NCBI RefSeq assembly: GCF_023509525.1
Contig: NZ_JAKNCJ010000001.1
Location: forward strand, 744,001-808,000
Source of the DNA: Brachybacterium equifaecis
Lineage (GTDB): Bacteria; Actinomycetota; Actinomycetes; Actinomycetales; Dermabacteraceae
DNA length: 64,000 nt
Direction: 5' to 3'
Shown here: positions 7,690 to 16,373 of the stretch, in pieces
How positions within the stretch are numbered: the stretch's first letter is position 1
How the letters are laid out: each line of letters begins with the position of its first letter
Position numbers and translations under genes: made by a program
Notes under the pieces: generated by a model
Databases searched by the model: none
Told to the model about the DNA's origin: nothing
What the model saw: only the letters and a program-made list of their open reading frames with translations

Positions 7690-8631
7690 ATGAGCAGCCC
7701 CAACGAGTCCTCCGACCCGAACGCCCGCCCCGACGCAGAGGGAACCTTCTCCTCGGACCTGCCGGAGGTGAAGGAGTTCGGGCAGCAGCACGCCGAGCCC
7801 TCCGCCCTGCCCTCGTACGAGCAGGCCCAGCAGAGTCCCGCTCCCTCGAGCGCCCCGCAGTACGGAGCGTCGCAGCAGTACGGAGACTCATCGTCTGCGC
7901 CGTCCACGGCACCGCAGTACGGCTCCGCCCCCCAGTTCGACTCACCCTCGACCGAGTCCTCTTCGGCATCGCAGTACGGCTCCGCGCCGCAGTACGGCTC
8001 GGCCCAGCCGTACGGTGCCTCGCAGCCCTCCGGCCCCTCCTCCGCACAGCCCTTCGGTGCCGCTCCGGCCCCGGGCGCTGGACCCTACGGCGGTGCGGGC
8101 ACCGCTGCACCGCAGCGTCCGCAGACCAGCGCCAAGACTGTGCGCACCCTCGGCACCGCGCTCCTAGGCCTGTCGATCGCTCTGCTCCTGGTGCGCCTGG
8201 CGCTGTCCCTGACGGCGATCCTCGGCGCCGCGACACTGGCTGCCAACCAGTACGAGAGCACGGAGCTCGACGCCGGGATGATCGGGGTGGGCCTCTCCGG
8301 CCTCGTGTTCGGACTGACGAACATCGTGCTGTCGATCGCGGCGTTCGTGGTCTCGATCATCGCGATCGTGAAGAGCACCGGTCGTGCCCGCGTCGGGGCG
8401 ATCATCGTGCTGGTCAGCCTGGTCGTCTCGCTGGTGGGCGGCGCCATCATCAGCTTCGTCACCGGGATCGTGCTCGGCGCCGCGGGGATGACGGATCTCG
8501 CCGGCAACCTCACTGCAGATGCTTTCCGCATCAGCGGCGTCGTCGATGCGATCAAGGTGCTGGTGTTCGTCGGCGTGATGATCTACGGGGCGTGGATGGT
8601 GCGCAAGAGCGCGAACACCGCCGCCTCCTGA
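7690..8631 (+). CDS. Membrane protein with QYGSAPQ-type repeats
   Basis: This 313-residue protein has a disordered N-terminal half (residues 1-150) with a dozen or so QYG, PYG or PQF units, such as QYGASQQYG and QYGSAPQYGS. The C-terminal half has four hydrophobic segments, near residues 157-185, 200-225, 240-270 and 290-305. Such Gln/Tyr/Gly tails are common in actinobacterial DUF4190-type membrane proteins and often act as cytoplasmic interaction or phosphorylation regions. The function is unknown. It is divergent from jetA across 83 nt and lies 26 nt before another membrane gene, probably in one operon. Confidence 0.8.
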   Translation: MSSPNESSDPNARPDAEGTFSSDLPEVKEFGQQHAEPSALPSYEQAQQSPAPSSAPQYGASQQYGDSSSAPSTAPQYGSAPQFDSPSTESSSASQYGSAPQYGSAQPYGASQPSGPSSAQPFGAAPAPGAGPYGGAGTAAPQRPQTSAKTVRTLGTALLGLSIALLLVRLALSLTAILGAATLAANQYESTELDAGMIGVGLSGLVFGLTNIVLSIAAFVVSIIAIVKSTGRARVGAIIVLVSLVVSLVGGAIISFVTGIVLGAAGMTDLAGNLTADAFRISGVVDAIKVLVFVGVMIYGAWMVRKSANTAAS

Positions 8632-8657
8632 GCTTCCCGCACGAGAGCGAGCTGGGC

Positions 8658-9221
8658 ATGCGACGGAGCAGGGAACGCGAGCTCGCCGCGTGGGAGACTC
8701 GCACTGGAGTCGTCCTGCTGGTCGCGGGCATCCTGCTGGCTCTGCTCGGCATCACGGCCCCGCTCCTGCAGGTCCTCGGCGCTGTGGCGCTAGGCGAGGG
8801 TGGGATCGCGCCCTCGACCTGGGAGGGGCTGCAGCGGGCGGCCTCTGCGATGGCGTGGGTGGCCGAGAGACTCGTGATGATCGTGGCGGTGCTCTCGGCC
8901 GCGCTCGCCCGGCGCCTGTGGGGTCGCGGACGAACGGGTGCCCTCGTCGCGCTCGGAGCCGTCGCCCTGCATGCGGTGGCCTTCGTCGCGCAATGGCAGC
9001 TGGGACGCGGCCTCTCCATCGGCCGCAGCGGTCCGGTCGAGGACTCCGACTGGGCGATCCTCGCGGTCCTGCAGTTCATCGCGGTCTTCGATCCGATCGT
9101 CCTGGCGGCGGGCACGATCGTGGGTGCGGCTCTCATCATGCAGTGGGTGCGGGGCCTCCCGCGATCCCAGCCCACGTCGGAGCTCCCGGCGGACTTCCTC
9201 GAGGTCGAGGGGCAGGGCTGA
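8658..9221 (+). CDS. Four-helix membrane protein of unknown function
   Basis: This 187-residue protein starts MRRSRERELAAWETR. Hydrophobic segments lie around residues 16-45, 65-85, 92-110 and 130-158, predicting four membrane passes with a basic N-terminus in the cytoplasm. I recognise no family. It follows the repeat-bearing membrane gene by 26 nt on the same strand and ends just before a strong hairpin terminator, which fits a two-gene operon. Confidence 0.7.
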   Translation: MRRSRERELAAWETRTGVVLLVAGILLALLGITAPLLQVLGAVALGEGGIAPSTWEGLQRAASAMAWVAERLVMIVAVLSAALARRLWGRGRTGALVALGAVALHAVAFVAQWQLGRGLSIGRSGPVEDSDWAILAVLQFIAVFDPIVLAAGTIVGAALIMQWVRGLPRSQPTSELPADFLEVEGQG

Positions 9222-9230
9222 GGAGCTCGT

Positions 9231-9276
9231 AAGCGGAGGGGGCAGGGGCGCGCACATGCCCCTGCCCCCTCCGCTT
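9231..9276. terminator. Bidirectional hairpin terminator between membrane gene and tgt
   Basis: Perfect 19-nt inverted arms lie at 9231-9249 and 9258-9276, with an 8-nt loop. The left arm starts AAGCGGAGGGGGC. The right end reads CGCTTGT on the plus strand. It sits between two converging genes and so can serve both. Confidence 0.85.
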
Positions 9277-9288
9277 GTCGTCAGCGGC

Positions 9289-10602
9289 CTACCGCACCTC
9301 GCCGTAGTACGCGCCGGTGCGCTCCTCGCGCAGGGCGTCGAAGTCGCCCGCGATGAGCGAAGCCCGGATCTCATCGACCAGGCGCACCACGAAGCGCTCG
9401 TTGTGGATCGTGCACAGCGTCGCCGACAGCATCTCCTTCGCGCGGAAGAGATGGTGGATGTACGCGGCGGTGTAGTGCGTGCAGGTGTAGCAGTCGCAGG
9501 TCTCGTCGATCGGCGCGAACTGGCGCTTGTAGCGGGAGCCGGTGAGGTTCACTCGGCCGCTGCGCGTGTAGACGGCGCTGTTGCGCGCCACGCGCGAGGG
9601 CGAGACGCAGTCGAAGGTGTCGGCCCCGGCGGCGACCGCGGTGAAGAGGTCGTCGACCTCGCTGATCCCCAGCAGATGGCGCGGCTTCTGGTCCGGCAGC
9701 TCCTCGGTCACCCAGCCCACGATCGTGCCGAGGTTCTCCTTCTCGAGCGCCCCGCCGATCCCGAACCCGTCGAACTCCCAGCCCTCGACGCTCATCGCGC
9801 CGAGATCGCGGGAAGCCTTGCGGCGCAGATCCTCGTACTGGGCGCCCTGGATGACGCCCCACAGCTGCTGGTACGGCTTCGCGCTGCGCTCTGCGGTGAG
9901 GCGCGCATGCTCGGCGAGGCAACGCTCCGCCCACAGCCGTGTGCGCTCGAGCGCGCGCTCCTGGTAGGGGCGGGAGTTCATCAGCGTGGTGAGCTCGTCG
10001 AAGGCGAACATGATGTCGGCGCCGAGCCCGTGCTGGATCTGCAGCGACACCTCCGGCGTGAAGCGGTGGATGTCGCCGTTGATGAAGGAGCGGAAGGTGA
10101 CGCCGTCGTCGTCGACGTGCGCGAGGCGCTCCTTGCCGTCGGCCACGGCGTCGTCCTCGCCGGTGGAGGTGCGGGCGGTCGCGCCGCCGGCGAACTCGCT
10201 CGAGAGCACCTTCTTGAAGCCCGCCCCGAGGCTCATCACCTGGAAGCCGCCGGAATCGGTGTACGTCGGGCCGGGCCAGTTCATGAATGCGCCGAGGCCC
10301 CCCGCCTCGTCCACCAGGTCGTGGCCGGGCTGGAGGTACAGGTGGTACGCGTTCGCGAGGAGCGCCTGCGCGCCGAGATCGGCCATCGTCTCGGGCAGCA
10401 CGGCCTTGACGGTGGCCTTCGTGCCGACGGGGATGAACGCGGGGGTCGCGATCTCGCCGTGCGGCGTGGTGATCACGCCCGCGCGGGCCTTCTCGCCGTG
10501 GCGGGCGGTGATCTCGAATCCCGCCTGGGAGCGCGGATCAGCAGGAGTCGCCTCGGGCGCGGAATCGGACTGGGGGCGGGGAGCTTCGGGGGGCGTCGGC
10601 AC
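9289..10602 (-). CDS. tgt: tRNA-guanine transglycosylase
   Basis: Tgt exchanges guanine 34 of GUN-anticodon tRNAs for a queuine-type base. The 437-residue frame has TPAFIPVGTKATVK, YTDSGGFQVMSLG with the active-site Asp, and HLLGISEVDDL. The zinc site is CDCYTC followed by a downstream His. I chose GTG 10602; the upstream extension to 10707 would overlap the divergent acyltransferase gene and looks non-coding. No queuosine-synthesis genes are in view, so the enzyme may act in salvage of queuine or a precursor. A strong terminator follows. Confidence 0.93.
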   Translation of the reverse strand: MPTPPEAPRPQSDSAPEATPADPRSQAGFEITARHGEKARAGVITTPHGEIATPAFIPVGTKATVKAVLPETMADLGAQALLANAYHLYLQPGHDLVDEAGGLGAFMNWPGPTYTDSGGFQVMSLGAGFKKVLSSEFAGGATARTSTGEDDAVADGKERLAHVDDDGVTFRSFINGDIHRFTPEVSLQIQHGLGADIMFAFDELTTLMNSRPYQERALERTRLWAERCLAEHARLTAERSAKPYQQLWGVIQGAQYEDLRRKASRDLGAMSVEGWEFDGFGIGGALEKENLGTIVGWVTEELPDQKPRHLLGISEVDDLFTAVAAGADTFDCVSPSRVARNSAVYTRSGRVNLTGSRYKRQFAPIDETCDCYTCTHYTAAYIHHLFRAKEMLSATLCTIHNERFVVRLVDEIRASLIAGDFDALREERTGAYYGEVR

Positions 10603-10634
10603 GGATGACAGTCTGGCATGCGCCCTCCAGTAGC

Positions 10635-13328
10635 ATGCAGTTCGCTCTCCCCGTCCCCTCCGCAGGAGGCGCTCCCATCGACCAGCCCCCGAGCTCGGAC
10701 ACCGCACCCCGCCACGGGCGGCGTCGCGGCGCTCCGCGGAGCCCGGAGGCGGAGCTCGCGGCGAACGGCGTCATCCTCCCCGCTCCTGCCGACGAGGGTA
10801 CAGGCGGCTCCAGCCCGGGCGCTGCGCCTGCGACCGCCACCGCGCCGGAATCTGCACCGACATCGACAGCGACAGCGCCGCACACCGCGACCCCCGCGCC
10901 CCGTCCTCGCGGGCGTCGGCGCGCTCTCCCCGCCGCCGAGGTCGAGCCCGCCGAGACAGCGGCGCCCCAGGATCCGCCGGCAGCTGCCCCCGCGGAACTG
11001 ACATCGGAACCCGGCCTCGACCCATGGGTCCAGGACCCTGCGCCGCCGGCCCCCGCCGCAGAGGCCGACCCCTGGCTCGAGGAAGCCCCCGACGACGCCC
11101 AGGAAGATCCCGCCGCGCCCGCGCCCGCGCTCGCGCCTGCTGCCGACGGCGCCGTCGATCCCGCTCCGGAGTCCCCCACCCCTGCACCGGCTCCCGCCCG
11201 CTTCCGCACCGAGCTGCATGGGCTGCGAGCGGTCGCGATCGGCATGGTCGTGGCCTATCACGTCTGGTTCAACCGGGTCTCCGGCGGGGTGGACGTCTTC
11301 CTGCTGATCAGCGCGTTCCTGCTGACGGGGTCGTTCCTGCGCCGCATGGAGCGGGCCCAGCCGCTGCGCGTGCCGCAGTACTGGCTGCGCGCGTTCTCGC
11401 GGCTGGTGCCCCCGGCAGCGGTTGTCATCGCTCTGACCACGATCGCCGGGCTCACCATCCTGCCTGCCTCCCGCGCCCGCAGTCTCCTCGACGAAGCGAT
11501 CGCATCCGCGCTCTACGCGCAGAACTGGCTCCTCGCCGCCCGCAGCGTCGACTACTACGCCCCCGATCACTCCCTCGCGAGCCCCCTGCAGCACTTCTGG
11601 TCTCTCGCGATCCAGGGCCAGGTGTTCCTGCTGTGGCCGCTCCTGCTCCTGCTCGCCGCCCTCATCGTCCGCGTCACGAGGCTCCGCCCGGCGGCGGTGG
11701 TCGCCGCGATCTTCGGGGTGATCGCGATCGCCTCCTTCACCTATGCGCAGCTGCGCCTGCCGATCTCCCAGGCCTTCACCTACTTCGACACCGGCGCCCG
11801 GCTGTGGGAGTTCGCTCTTGGCTCCCTGCTCGCGTGCGCTCTGCCCCTGCTCGAGCGTCGACGTGCCGAAGGCCCCTCCGCTGCGCGCGCGCTCCTCTCC
11901 TGGACCGGGCTCGCCGCGATGCTCGCCTGCGGCTGGGTGGTCGACGTCGCCGGCGCCTTCCCCGGGGCGATCGCGCTGTGGCCGCTGCTCGCCGCCTGCC
12001 TGGTGCTCGCGGCGGGACGCTCCGGGACGCGCTGGGGCGCCGACGCGCTGCTGTCCGCTGCGCCCGTGCAGCGCCTCGGCGGGATCTCCTATGCGCTGTA
12101 TCTCGTGCACTGGCCGCTGCTGGTGATCGCGCTGCACCTCACCGGCCGCTCCCATGCAGGAGCCCTCCTCGGCTCCAGCGTCGTGCTCGCCTCGCTCCTG
12201 CTGGCGTGGGGGCTGACCCGGTGGGTCGACTCCCCTGTCCGACGCTCGCCCTGGATCGCGGCCAAATGGCGGCGGGGCGCCGGGGTGATCGCGCTGAGCT
12301 GGGCGCTGGTAATCGGCATCGCGCTCGGCGGCAGCGCAGTGCTGGACCGGCAGGTGCGAGAGGCTGCGCCTCCAGCGGCGACCGTCGACCCGTATCCGGG
12401 CGCGGCCTCGCTCCTCCCTTCGGCGGGCCCCGTCCCCGCCGGGGTCTCGCCGATCCCGGCGCTGAGCGAGATCCGCGGCGACATGGTCGACTGGGCCGGC
12501 GACTGCCCCGAGTCGATGCCCGGACTCGTCGGCGACTTGCGCGAATACTGCACCGTCGTGCCGACGGGTGCGCCCTCGGACGCGCCTCTCGTGATCATCG
12601 CGGGCAATTCCCACGCTCTGCAGGCGCAGCCGATGATCCAGGAGGTCGCCCGCGAGCAGGGCTGGCGCCTGATCAGCGTGGCGCGGCCGCAGTGCTCATT
12701 CGGCGAAGCCACCGGGAGCGAATGGTGCGCCGAGTACAGCAGGGAGGTGGTCGCGCTCCTCCAGCAGAACGACACCGCCGCGCTCATCACCTACGCGACG
12801 ACTGCGGGCATCCCCGGCGCCGCCGGGGAGCAGTCGGCCGACGGCTTCTCGGTCCTCGCAGCACAGGTCCTGGACTCGGGGATCCCCATCCTCGGGATGC
12901 GCGACGTGCCGCGGCTGGAGATGGACTTCGTGGACTGCGTGGAGAGCGGAACCGACTGCACCTCACCGGTCTCCGCCTCCCTCGCTCCAGAGGATCTCTC
13001 TGCGCAGATCGCCGAGGCGCTCGCAGCGCGCCCCGATGCGGCACCCGGTTCCGCGAGCATCACCGCAGTCGATCTCACAGCCTCGCTGTGCCCTGGAGGG
13101 ACGTGCGTGCCCGTGGTCGGGAACGTCTACACCTACGTGGACGACAACCACATGACGGCGGCCTACGCGCGCACCATGGCGCCCGCGCTCCAGCAGTCGC
13201 TGGACTCAGCCAGGTTCCGTCCGCGCACGGCCGCTCCCGCCGTCTCCCCCGCTCCCGGCGCCCCGGACCCTTCGGACCAGGGCGGCGCCTCGGATCAAGG
13301 CGGCGCCTCGGATCAGGGCGCCGGCTGA
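10635..13328 (+). CDS. OafA-type membrane acyltransferase fused to SGNH hydrolase domain
   Basis: This 897-residue protein O-acylates surface glycans. Residues 1-185 are Pro/Ala-rich and probably cytoplasmic. The acyltransferase-3 domain starts near residue 190 with RTELHGLRAVAIGMVVAYH, where His is catalytic, and GGVDVFLLISAFLLTG. It spans about ten membrane helices to residue 570. The exported SGNH domain begins near residue 650 with IIAGNSHALQAQPM and ends with DDNHMTAAYA, which holds the catalytic Asp and His. The C-terminus has three hexapeptide repeats. It lies at the start of a surface-glycan gene block and is divergent from tgt. Confidence 0.92.
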   Translation: MQFALPVPSAGGAPIDQPPSSDTAPRHGRRRGAPRSPEAELAANGVILPAPADEGTGGSSPGAAPATATAPESAPTSTATAPHTATPAPRPRGRRRALPAAEVEPAETAAPQDPPAAAPAELTSEPGLDPWVQDPAPPAPAAEADPWLEEAPDDAQEDPAAPAPALAPAADGAVDPAPESPTPAPAPARFRTELHGLRAVAIGMVVAYHVWFNRVSGGVDVFLLISAFLLTGSFLRRMERAQPLRVPQYWLRAFSRLVPPAAVVIALTTIAGLTILPASRARSLLDEAIASALYAQNWLLAARSVDYYAPDHSLASPLQHFWSLAIQGQVFLLWPLLLLLAALIVRVTRLRPAAVVAAIFGVIAIASFTYAQLRLPISQAFTYFDTGARLWEFALGSLLACALPLLERRRAEGPSAARALLSWTGLAAMLACGWVVDVAGAFPGAIALWPLLAACLVLAAGRSGTRWGADALLSAAPVQRLGGISYALYLVHWPLLVIALHLTGRSHAGALLGSSVVLASLLLAWGLTRWVDSPVRRSPWIAAKWRRGAGVIALSWALVIGIALGGSAVLDRQVREAAPPAATVDPYPGAASLLPSAGPVPAGVSPIPALSEIRGDMVDWAGDCPESMPGLVGDLREYCTVVPTGAPSDAPLVIIAGNSHALQAQPMIQEVAREQGWRLISVARPQCSFGEATGSEWCAEYSREVVALLQQNDTAALITYATTAGIPGAAGEQSADGFSVLAAQVLDSGIPILGMRDVPRLEMDFVDCVESGTDCTSPVSASLAPEDLSAQIAEALAARPDAAPGSASITAVDLTASLCPGGTCVPVVGNVYTYVDDNHMTAAYARTMAPALQQSLDSARFRPRTAAPAVSPAPGAPDPSDQGGASDQGGASDQGAG
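13272..13325 (+). repeat. 18-nt tandem repeat, three units, at the end of the acyltransferase gene
   Basis: Units at 13272, 13290 and 13308 read TCGGAYCARGGCGGCGCC with small changes in the last. They encode SDQGGA, SDQGGA and SDQGAG at the extreme C-terminus. Confidence 0.85.
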
Positions 13329-13376
13329 CGCCCAGCGCCCTTTCCTGCTGCTCGGGCTGCGCCAGTCAGTGCTGTG

Positions 13377-14225
13377 TCAGTCGGTGCTGGGCAGGGCCGA
13401 CATCCGACGGCCGAGCACCAGGTACGCGGCGCGGCGCTGGAGCGCGAGGATCTGCGCTCGCACGTCGCCCAGGCGCACGTCGGCCGCGGAGATCGTCTCC
13501 GGGGCGAGAGCGCGCGCGAGCCGGTGGAACTCCGCGGCCTCCTTCGCCTGGCTGCGCATGAGGCGCACCGACCACTGCGAGGTGCTCACGCGGAACGAGG
13601 CCAAGGAGCGGCGCAGCGCGACCATGTCGCCCTGCACCAGCACGTGCGCGTACGAGCCGGCGTCGATGTAGTAGGCGAGGTCCTGCCACCAGCCGGCCTT
13701 CTCGAGCGCGTCGCGGCGCATCAGCACGCACGCCGGCTCCCCGAAGAGGTTGCCGCCCGAGCGGACGGTCGCCCGCAGCGCCTTCGCGCCGGGGACCACT
13801 CCGTCGAGCCTGCCGAGCCCCCGGGCCTTCACGAACACCTCGCCGCGAGCGTCGATCAGGTCGCGCTGCGAGGCGACCAGGACGGCCCGCTCCCCCGCCG
13901 CATCCATGGCGCCCACCTGCTCCTCGAGCATCGTGGGATGGATGAGGTCGTCCCCGCACACGAGCTTGATGAGCTCCCCGGTCGCGAGCTGCGAGACCCG
14001 GTTCCAGTTGCGGCGCGCACCGCCGCCCGCCTCGGTGCGCTCGAGGCGCACGCGGGGATCGTCGGCGAACTTCTGCATAGCCTCCCAGGTGCCGTCGCTC
14101 GAGGCGTGGTCGGAGACGATCAGCTCGAAGTCCTGGAACGTCTGGTCGAGGATCGAGCGCAGCGTCTGCTCGATGACGTCGCCGTTGTTGTAGGCGGGGA
14201 CGACGACGGACACACGGGGATTCAT
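13377..14225 (-). CDS. Family 2 glycosyltransferase
   Basis: This 282-residue GT-A enzyme starts PRVSVVVPAYNNGDVIEQTL, the usual GT2 N-terminus. It then has SDHASSDGTW and the metal-binding region LVCGDDLIHP. No membrane helices are seen, so it is cytoplasmic or peripheral. ATG 14225 has AAGGAG 9 nt upstream. The sugar and acceptor are unknown; it is divergent from a second GT2 gene and converges on the OafA-type gene, so it probably serves the same surface polysaccharide. Confidence 0.9.
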   Translation of the reverse strand: MNPRVSVVVPAYNNGDVIEQTLRSILDQTFQDFELIVSDHASSDGTWEAMQKFADDPRVRLERTEAGGGARRNWNRVSQLATGELIKLVCGDDLIHPTMLEEQVGAMDAAGERAVLVASQRDLIDARGEVFVKARGLGRLDGVVPGAKALRATVRSGGNLFGEPACVLMRRDALEKAGWWQDLAYYIDAGSYAHVLVQGDMVALRRSLASFRVSTSQWSVRLMRSQAKEAAEFHRLARALAPETISAADVRLGDVRAQILALQRRAAYLVLGRRMSALPSTD

Positions 14226-14291
14226 GGACGAGGCTCCTTGGGGTCGGTCGGTCCACCCTATGCAACCAGTCGGCGCTGTGCAGTGCGCATA

Positions 14292-14297
14292 TATAGT
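14292..14297 (+). promoter_or_regulatory. -10 box TATAGT, leaderless glycosyltransferase
   Basis: TATAGT is followed by 7 nt and the GTG at 14305. The AT-rich CATATATAGT stands out in high-GC DNA. No good -35 is present. Confidence 0.5.
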
Positions 14298-14304
14298 GGC
14301 GGGC

Positions 14305-15414
14305 GTGACCGAAGCCCCCGCCTCCCCGACTCCGCACCGCATCTCGGTGGTCATCCCGGTCTATCAGGGCGAGAAGACTCTTCCCGCCCTGATGCAGGAG
14401 ATCGCTGTGCTCACGGAGCCCTTCACGACGAAGGGCGGCGCGCAGGCGCAGGTCACCGAGGTGTTCCTGGTCCACGACCACGGCCCCGACCGCTCGGCCG
14501 CGACCATTCGCGCCCTCACTTCCGAGCATGATTTCGTGCGTCCGGTATGGCTGAGCCGGAACTTCGGACAGCACCCGGCCACCCTCGCAGGCATGGCGTC
14601 CTCGGGGGGCGATTGGATCGTCACTCTCGATGAGGACGGCCAGCACGATCCCGCCGACATGGGGAACCTGCTCGACGCAGCCCTCGCGCAGCAGGCCGAC
14701 GTCGTCTATGCGAAGGCCACCAACGCGCCTCCGCACAGCGCGTTCCGCAACCTCACCTCGAAGGGCGCGAAGAAGGTCATCGAAGGCCTCTCGGGCGGAA
14801 CGGACTCTTCCCTCTACCAGAGCTACCGGCTGGTGCTCGGGGAGATCGGCCGCTCGGTCGCGGCCTACGCCGGGCCCAACGTCTACCTCGATGTGGCCCT
14901 CGGCTGGGTCACCAACAGGATTGCGACGGCGCCGGTGACTCTGCGCGACGAGGGCGAGCGCCGCTCGGGCTACTCCCTGCGCAGGCTCCTCTCCCACTTC
15001 TGGCGCATGGTCATCTCGAGCGGCACCCGCAGCCTGCGCGCAGTGAGCGCGCTCGGCGCCCTGTTCGGCGTCGTCGGTGTCGCCGTCGGCATCTATTTCG
15101 CATTCGCCAAGCTGCTGGGGGGAGACGTCCCTGAGGGGTGGACCTCGCAGATCGTCGTCCTGCTCCTGGGCTTCGGTGCCACGCTGTTCGCGCTCGGAGT
15201 GATCGCCGAGTACGTCGGCGTCGCGGTGAACATGGCCATGGGCAAGCCGCTGTATCTGATCGTCTCGGATCCCGCGCAGGGGCCGCTCGGACGCGTTCCC
15301 GCAGCCCCCGCCCGCTCGGCCGGGCCCGCCCCTGCGGTCGCGCACGCAGCCGCACGCAGCCATGAGGCGGAGCCGCAGACACGCACGGCCGACAGCTCAG
15401 CCAGGCCCCGGTGA
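14305..15414 (+). CDS. Family 2 glycosyltransferase with two C-terminal membrane helices (GtrB-like)
   Basis: The 369-residue product resembles polyprenyl-phosphate glycosyltransferases, which load a sugar onto a lipid carrier at the inner face of the membrane. It shows RISVVIPVYQGEKTL, LSRNFGQHPATLAGM, then TLDEDGQHDP with the DXD-like metal site. Two helices lie near residues 250-275 and 285-315. The final 50 residues are Ala/Pro-rich and disordered. GTG 14305 is favoured by the TATAGT box. The stop overlaps the epimerase start in GTGA. Confidence 0.88.
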   Translation: MTEAPASPTPHRISVVIPVYQGEKTLPALMQEIAVLTEPFTTKGGAQAQVTEVFLVHDHGPDRSAATIRALTSEHDFVRPVWLSRNFGQHPATLAGMASSGGDWIVTLDEDGQHDPADMGNLLDAALAQQADVVYAKATNAPPHSAFRNLTSKGAKKVIEGLSGGTDSSLYQSYRLVLGEIGRSVAAYAGPNVYLDVALGWVTNRIATAPVTLRDEGERRSGYSLRRLLSHFWRMVISSGTRSLRAVSALGALFGVVGVAVGIYFAFAKLLGGDVPEGWTSQIVVLLLGFGATLFALGVIAEYVGVAVNMAMGKPLYLIVSDPAQGPLGRVPAAPARSAGPAPAVAHAAARSHEAEPQTRTADSSARPR

Positions 15415-16373
15415 CCTCCCCCATCCCCGTTCTCGTCATCGGCGCGCGGGGGCTCCTGGGGTCCGCCGTCGTCCGCCGCGGGCGCATGCGCGGGCTCGAC
15501 ATCCGCGCTGCTCGAGTGCGCTGGTCCGACGCCTCCCTGGCCGCCGAGGATCTGCTGGCGGCCGTCGTGCGGACGGCTTCGCGCAGCGCCGATGGGCCAT
15601 GGAGCATCCTCTGGTGCGCGGGCGCCGGGGTCACCTCCTCCACTCAGGAAGACTTCGACGCCGAGATCGCGGTGATGCACGCTTTCGTGGACGCCGTGAG
15701 CTCAGGCCCTGCCGAGGCGCTGTCCCGGTGCACGCTCTTCTTCGCGTCCTCAGCCGGAGCCCTCTACGCCGGTGCCGCTGAGCCCCCGTTCACCGAGGAC
15801 CACACTCCGAACCCCCTGGCACCCTACGGCCGGGCGAAGCTGCGCGCAGAGGCTGCGTTCTCCCGGCTCGCCGAGCACGGAGTGCGAGTCGTGCTCGGGC
15901 GCATCTCGAACCTGTACGGTCCCGGGCAGAACCTCGCGAAGCCGCAGGGACTCATCTCCCAGCTGTGCCTGGCGCACCACCGCTCGAAGCCCAGCAGCAT
16001 CTACGTCTCCCTCGACACGCTGCGCGACTACATCTACGTCGACGACTGCGCGGACCTGGTGCTGGACCTCGTGGACCGCGCGAGCGCCCTCCCGCCCGGC
16101 TCGCCGCCCGTGGCCAAGATCCTCGGATCGCAGGCCGCAGTCTCGATCGCGGAGATCCTCGGGATGCTGCGCATGATCCACAAGCGCAAGCCCCAGGCGA
16201 TCCTGGCAGCCTCTCCCCTGGGCAGGGCGCAGGCCCGCGACCTCAGGTTCCGCTCGGTGGTGTGGCCCGAGCTGGATGCGCGCACCCTCACTCCGATGCC
16301 GGTGGGCATCGCGGCGACCAGCGCGGACATCGGCCGCTCCGTGCGCCTGCACGGAACCTCCCGCCCCGACTGA
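15411..16373 (+). CDS. NAD-dependent epimerase/dehydratase family protein
   Basis: This 320-residue short-chain epimerase has the N-terminal nucleotide motif VIGARGLLGSAVV, the FASSAGALY block and the active-site pair YGRAKLRAE (YxxxK). RISNLYGPGQ and RDYIYVDD follow, as in NDP-sugar epimerases. It probably makes or converts a nucleotide sugar for the neighbouring GtrB-like enzyme, with which it overlaps by 4 nt. Its TGA directly abuts the reverse-strand stop of the next gene. Confidence 0.9.
   Translation: MTSPIPVLVIGARGLLGSAVVRRGRMRGLDIRAARVRWSDASLAAEDLLAAVVRTASRSADGPWSILWCAGAGVTSSTQEDFDAEIAVMHAFVDAVSSGPAEALSRCTLFFASSAGALYAGAAEPPFTEDHTPNPLAPYGRAKLRAEAAFSRLAEHGVRVVLGRISNLYGPGQNLAKPQGLISQLCLAHHRSKPSSIYVSLDTLRDYIYVDDCADLVLDLVDRASALPPGSPPVAKILGSQAAVSIAEILGMLRMIHKRKPQAILAASPLGRAQARDLRFRSVVWPELDARTLTPMPVGIAATSADIGRSVRLHGTSRPD

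Noticed and set aside
7607-8236. Longer jetA start at 8236
   Set aside because: The extra 210 codons are antisense to the repeat-bearing membrane protein and lack any domain. GTG 7606 fits the DUF3375 length.
10605-12614. 713-codon minus-strand frame across the acyltransferase gene
   Set aside because: It lies antisense to a protein with clear acyltransferase-3 and SGNH motifs, and is only Arg/Gly-rich sequence.
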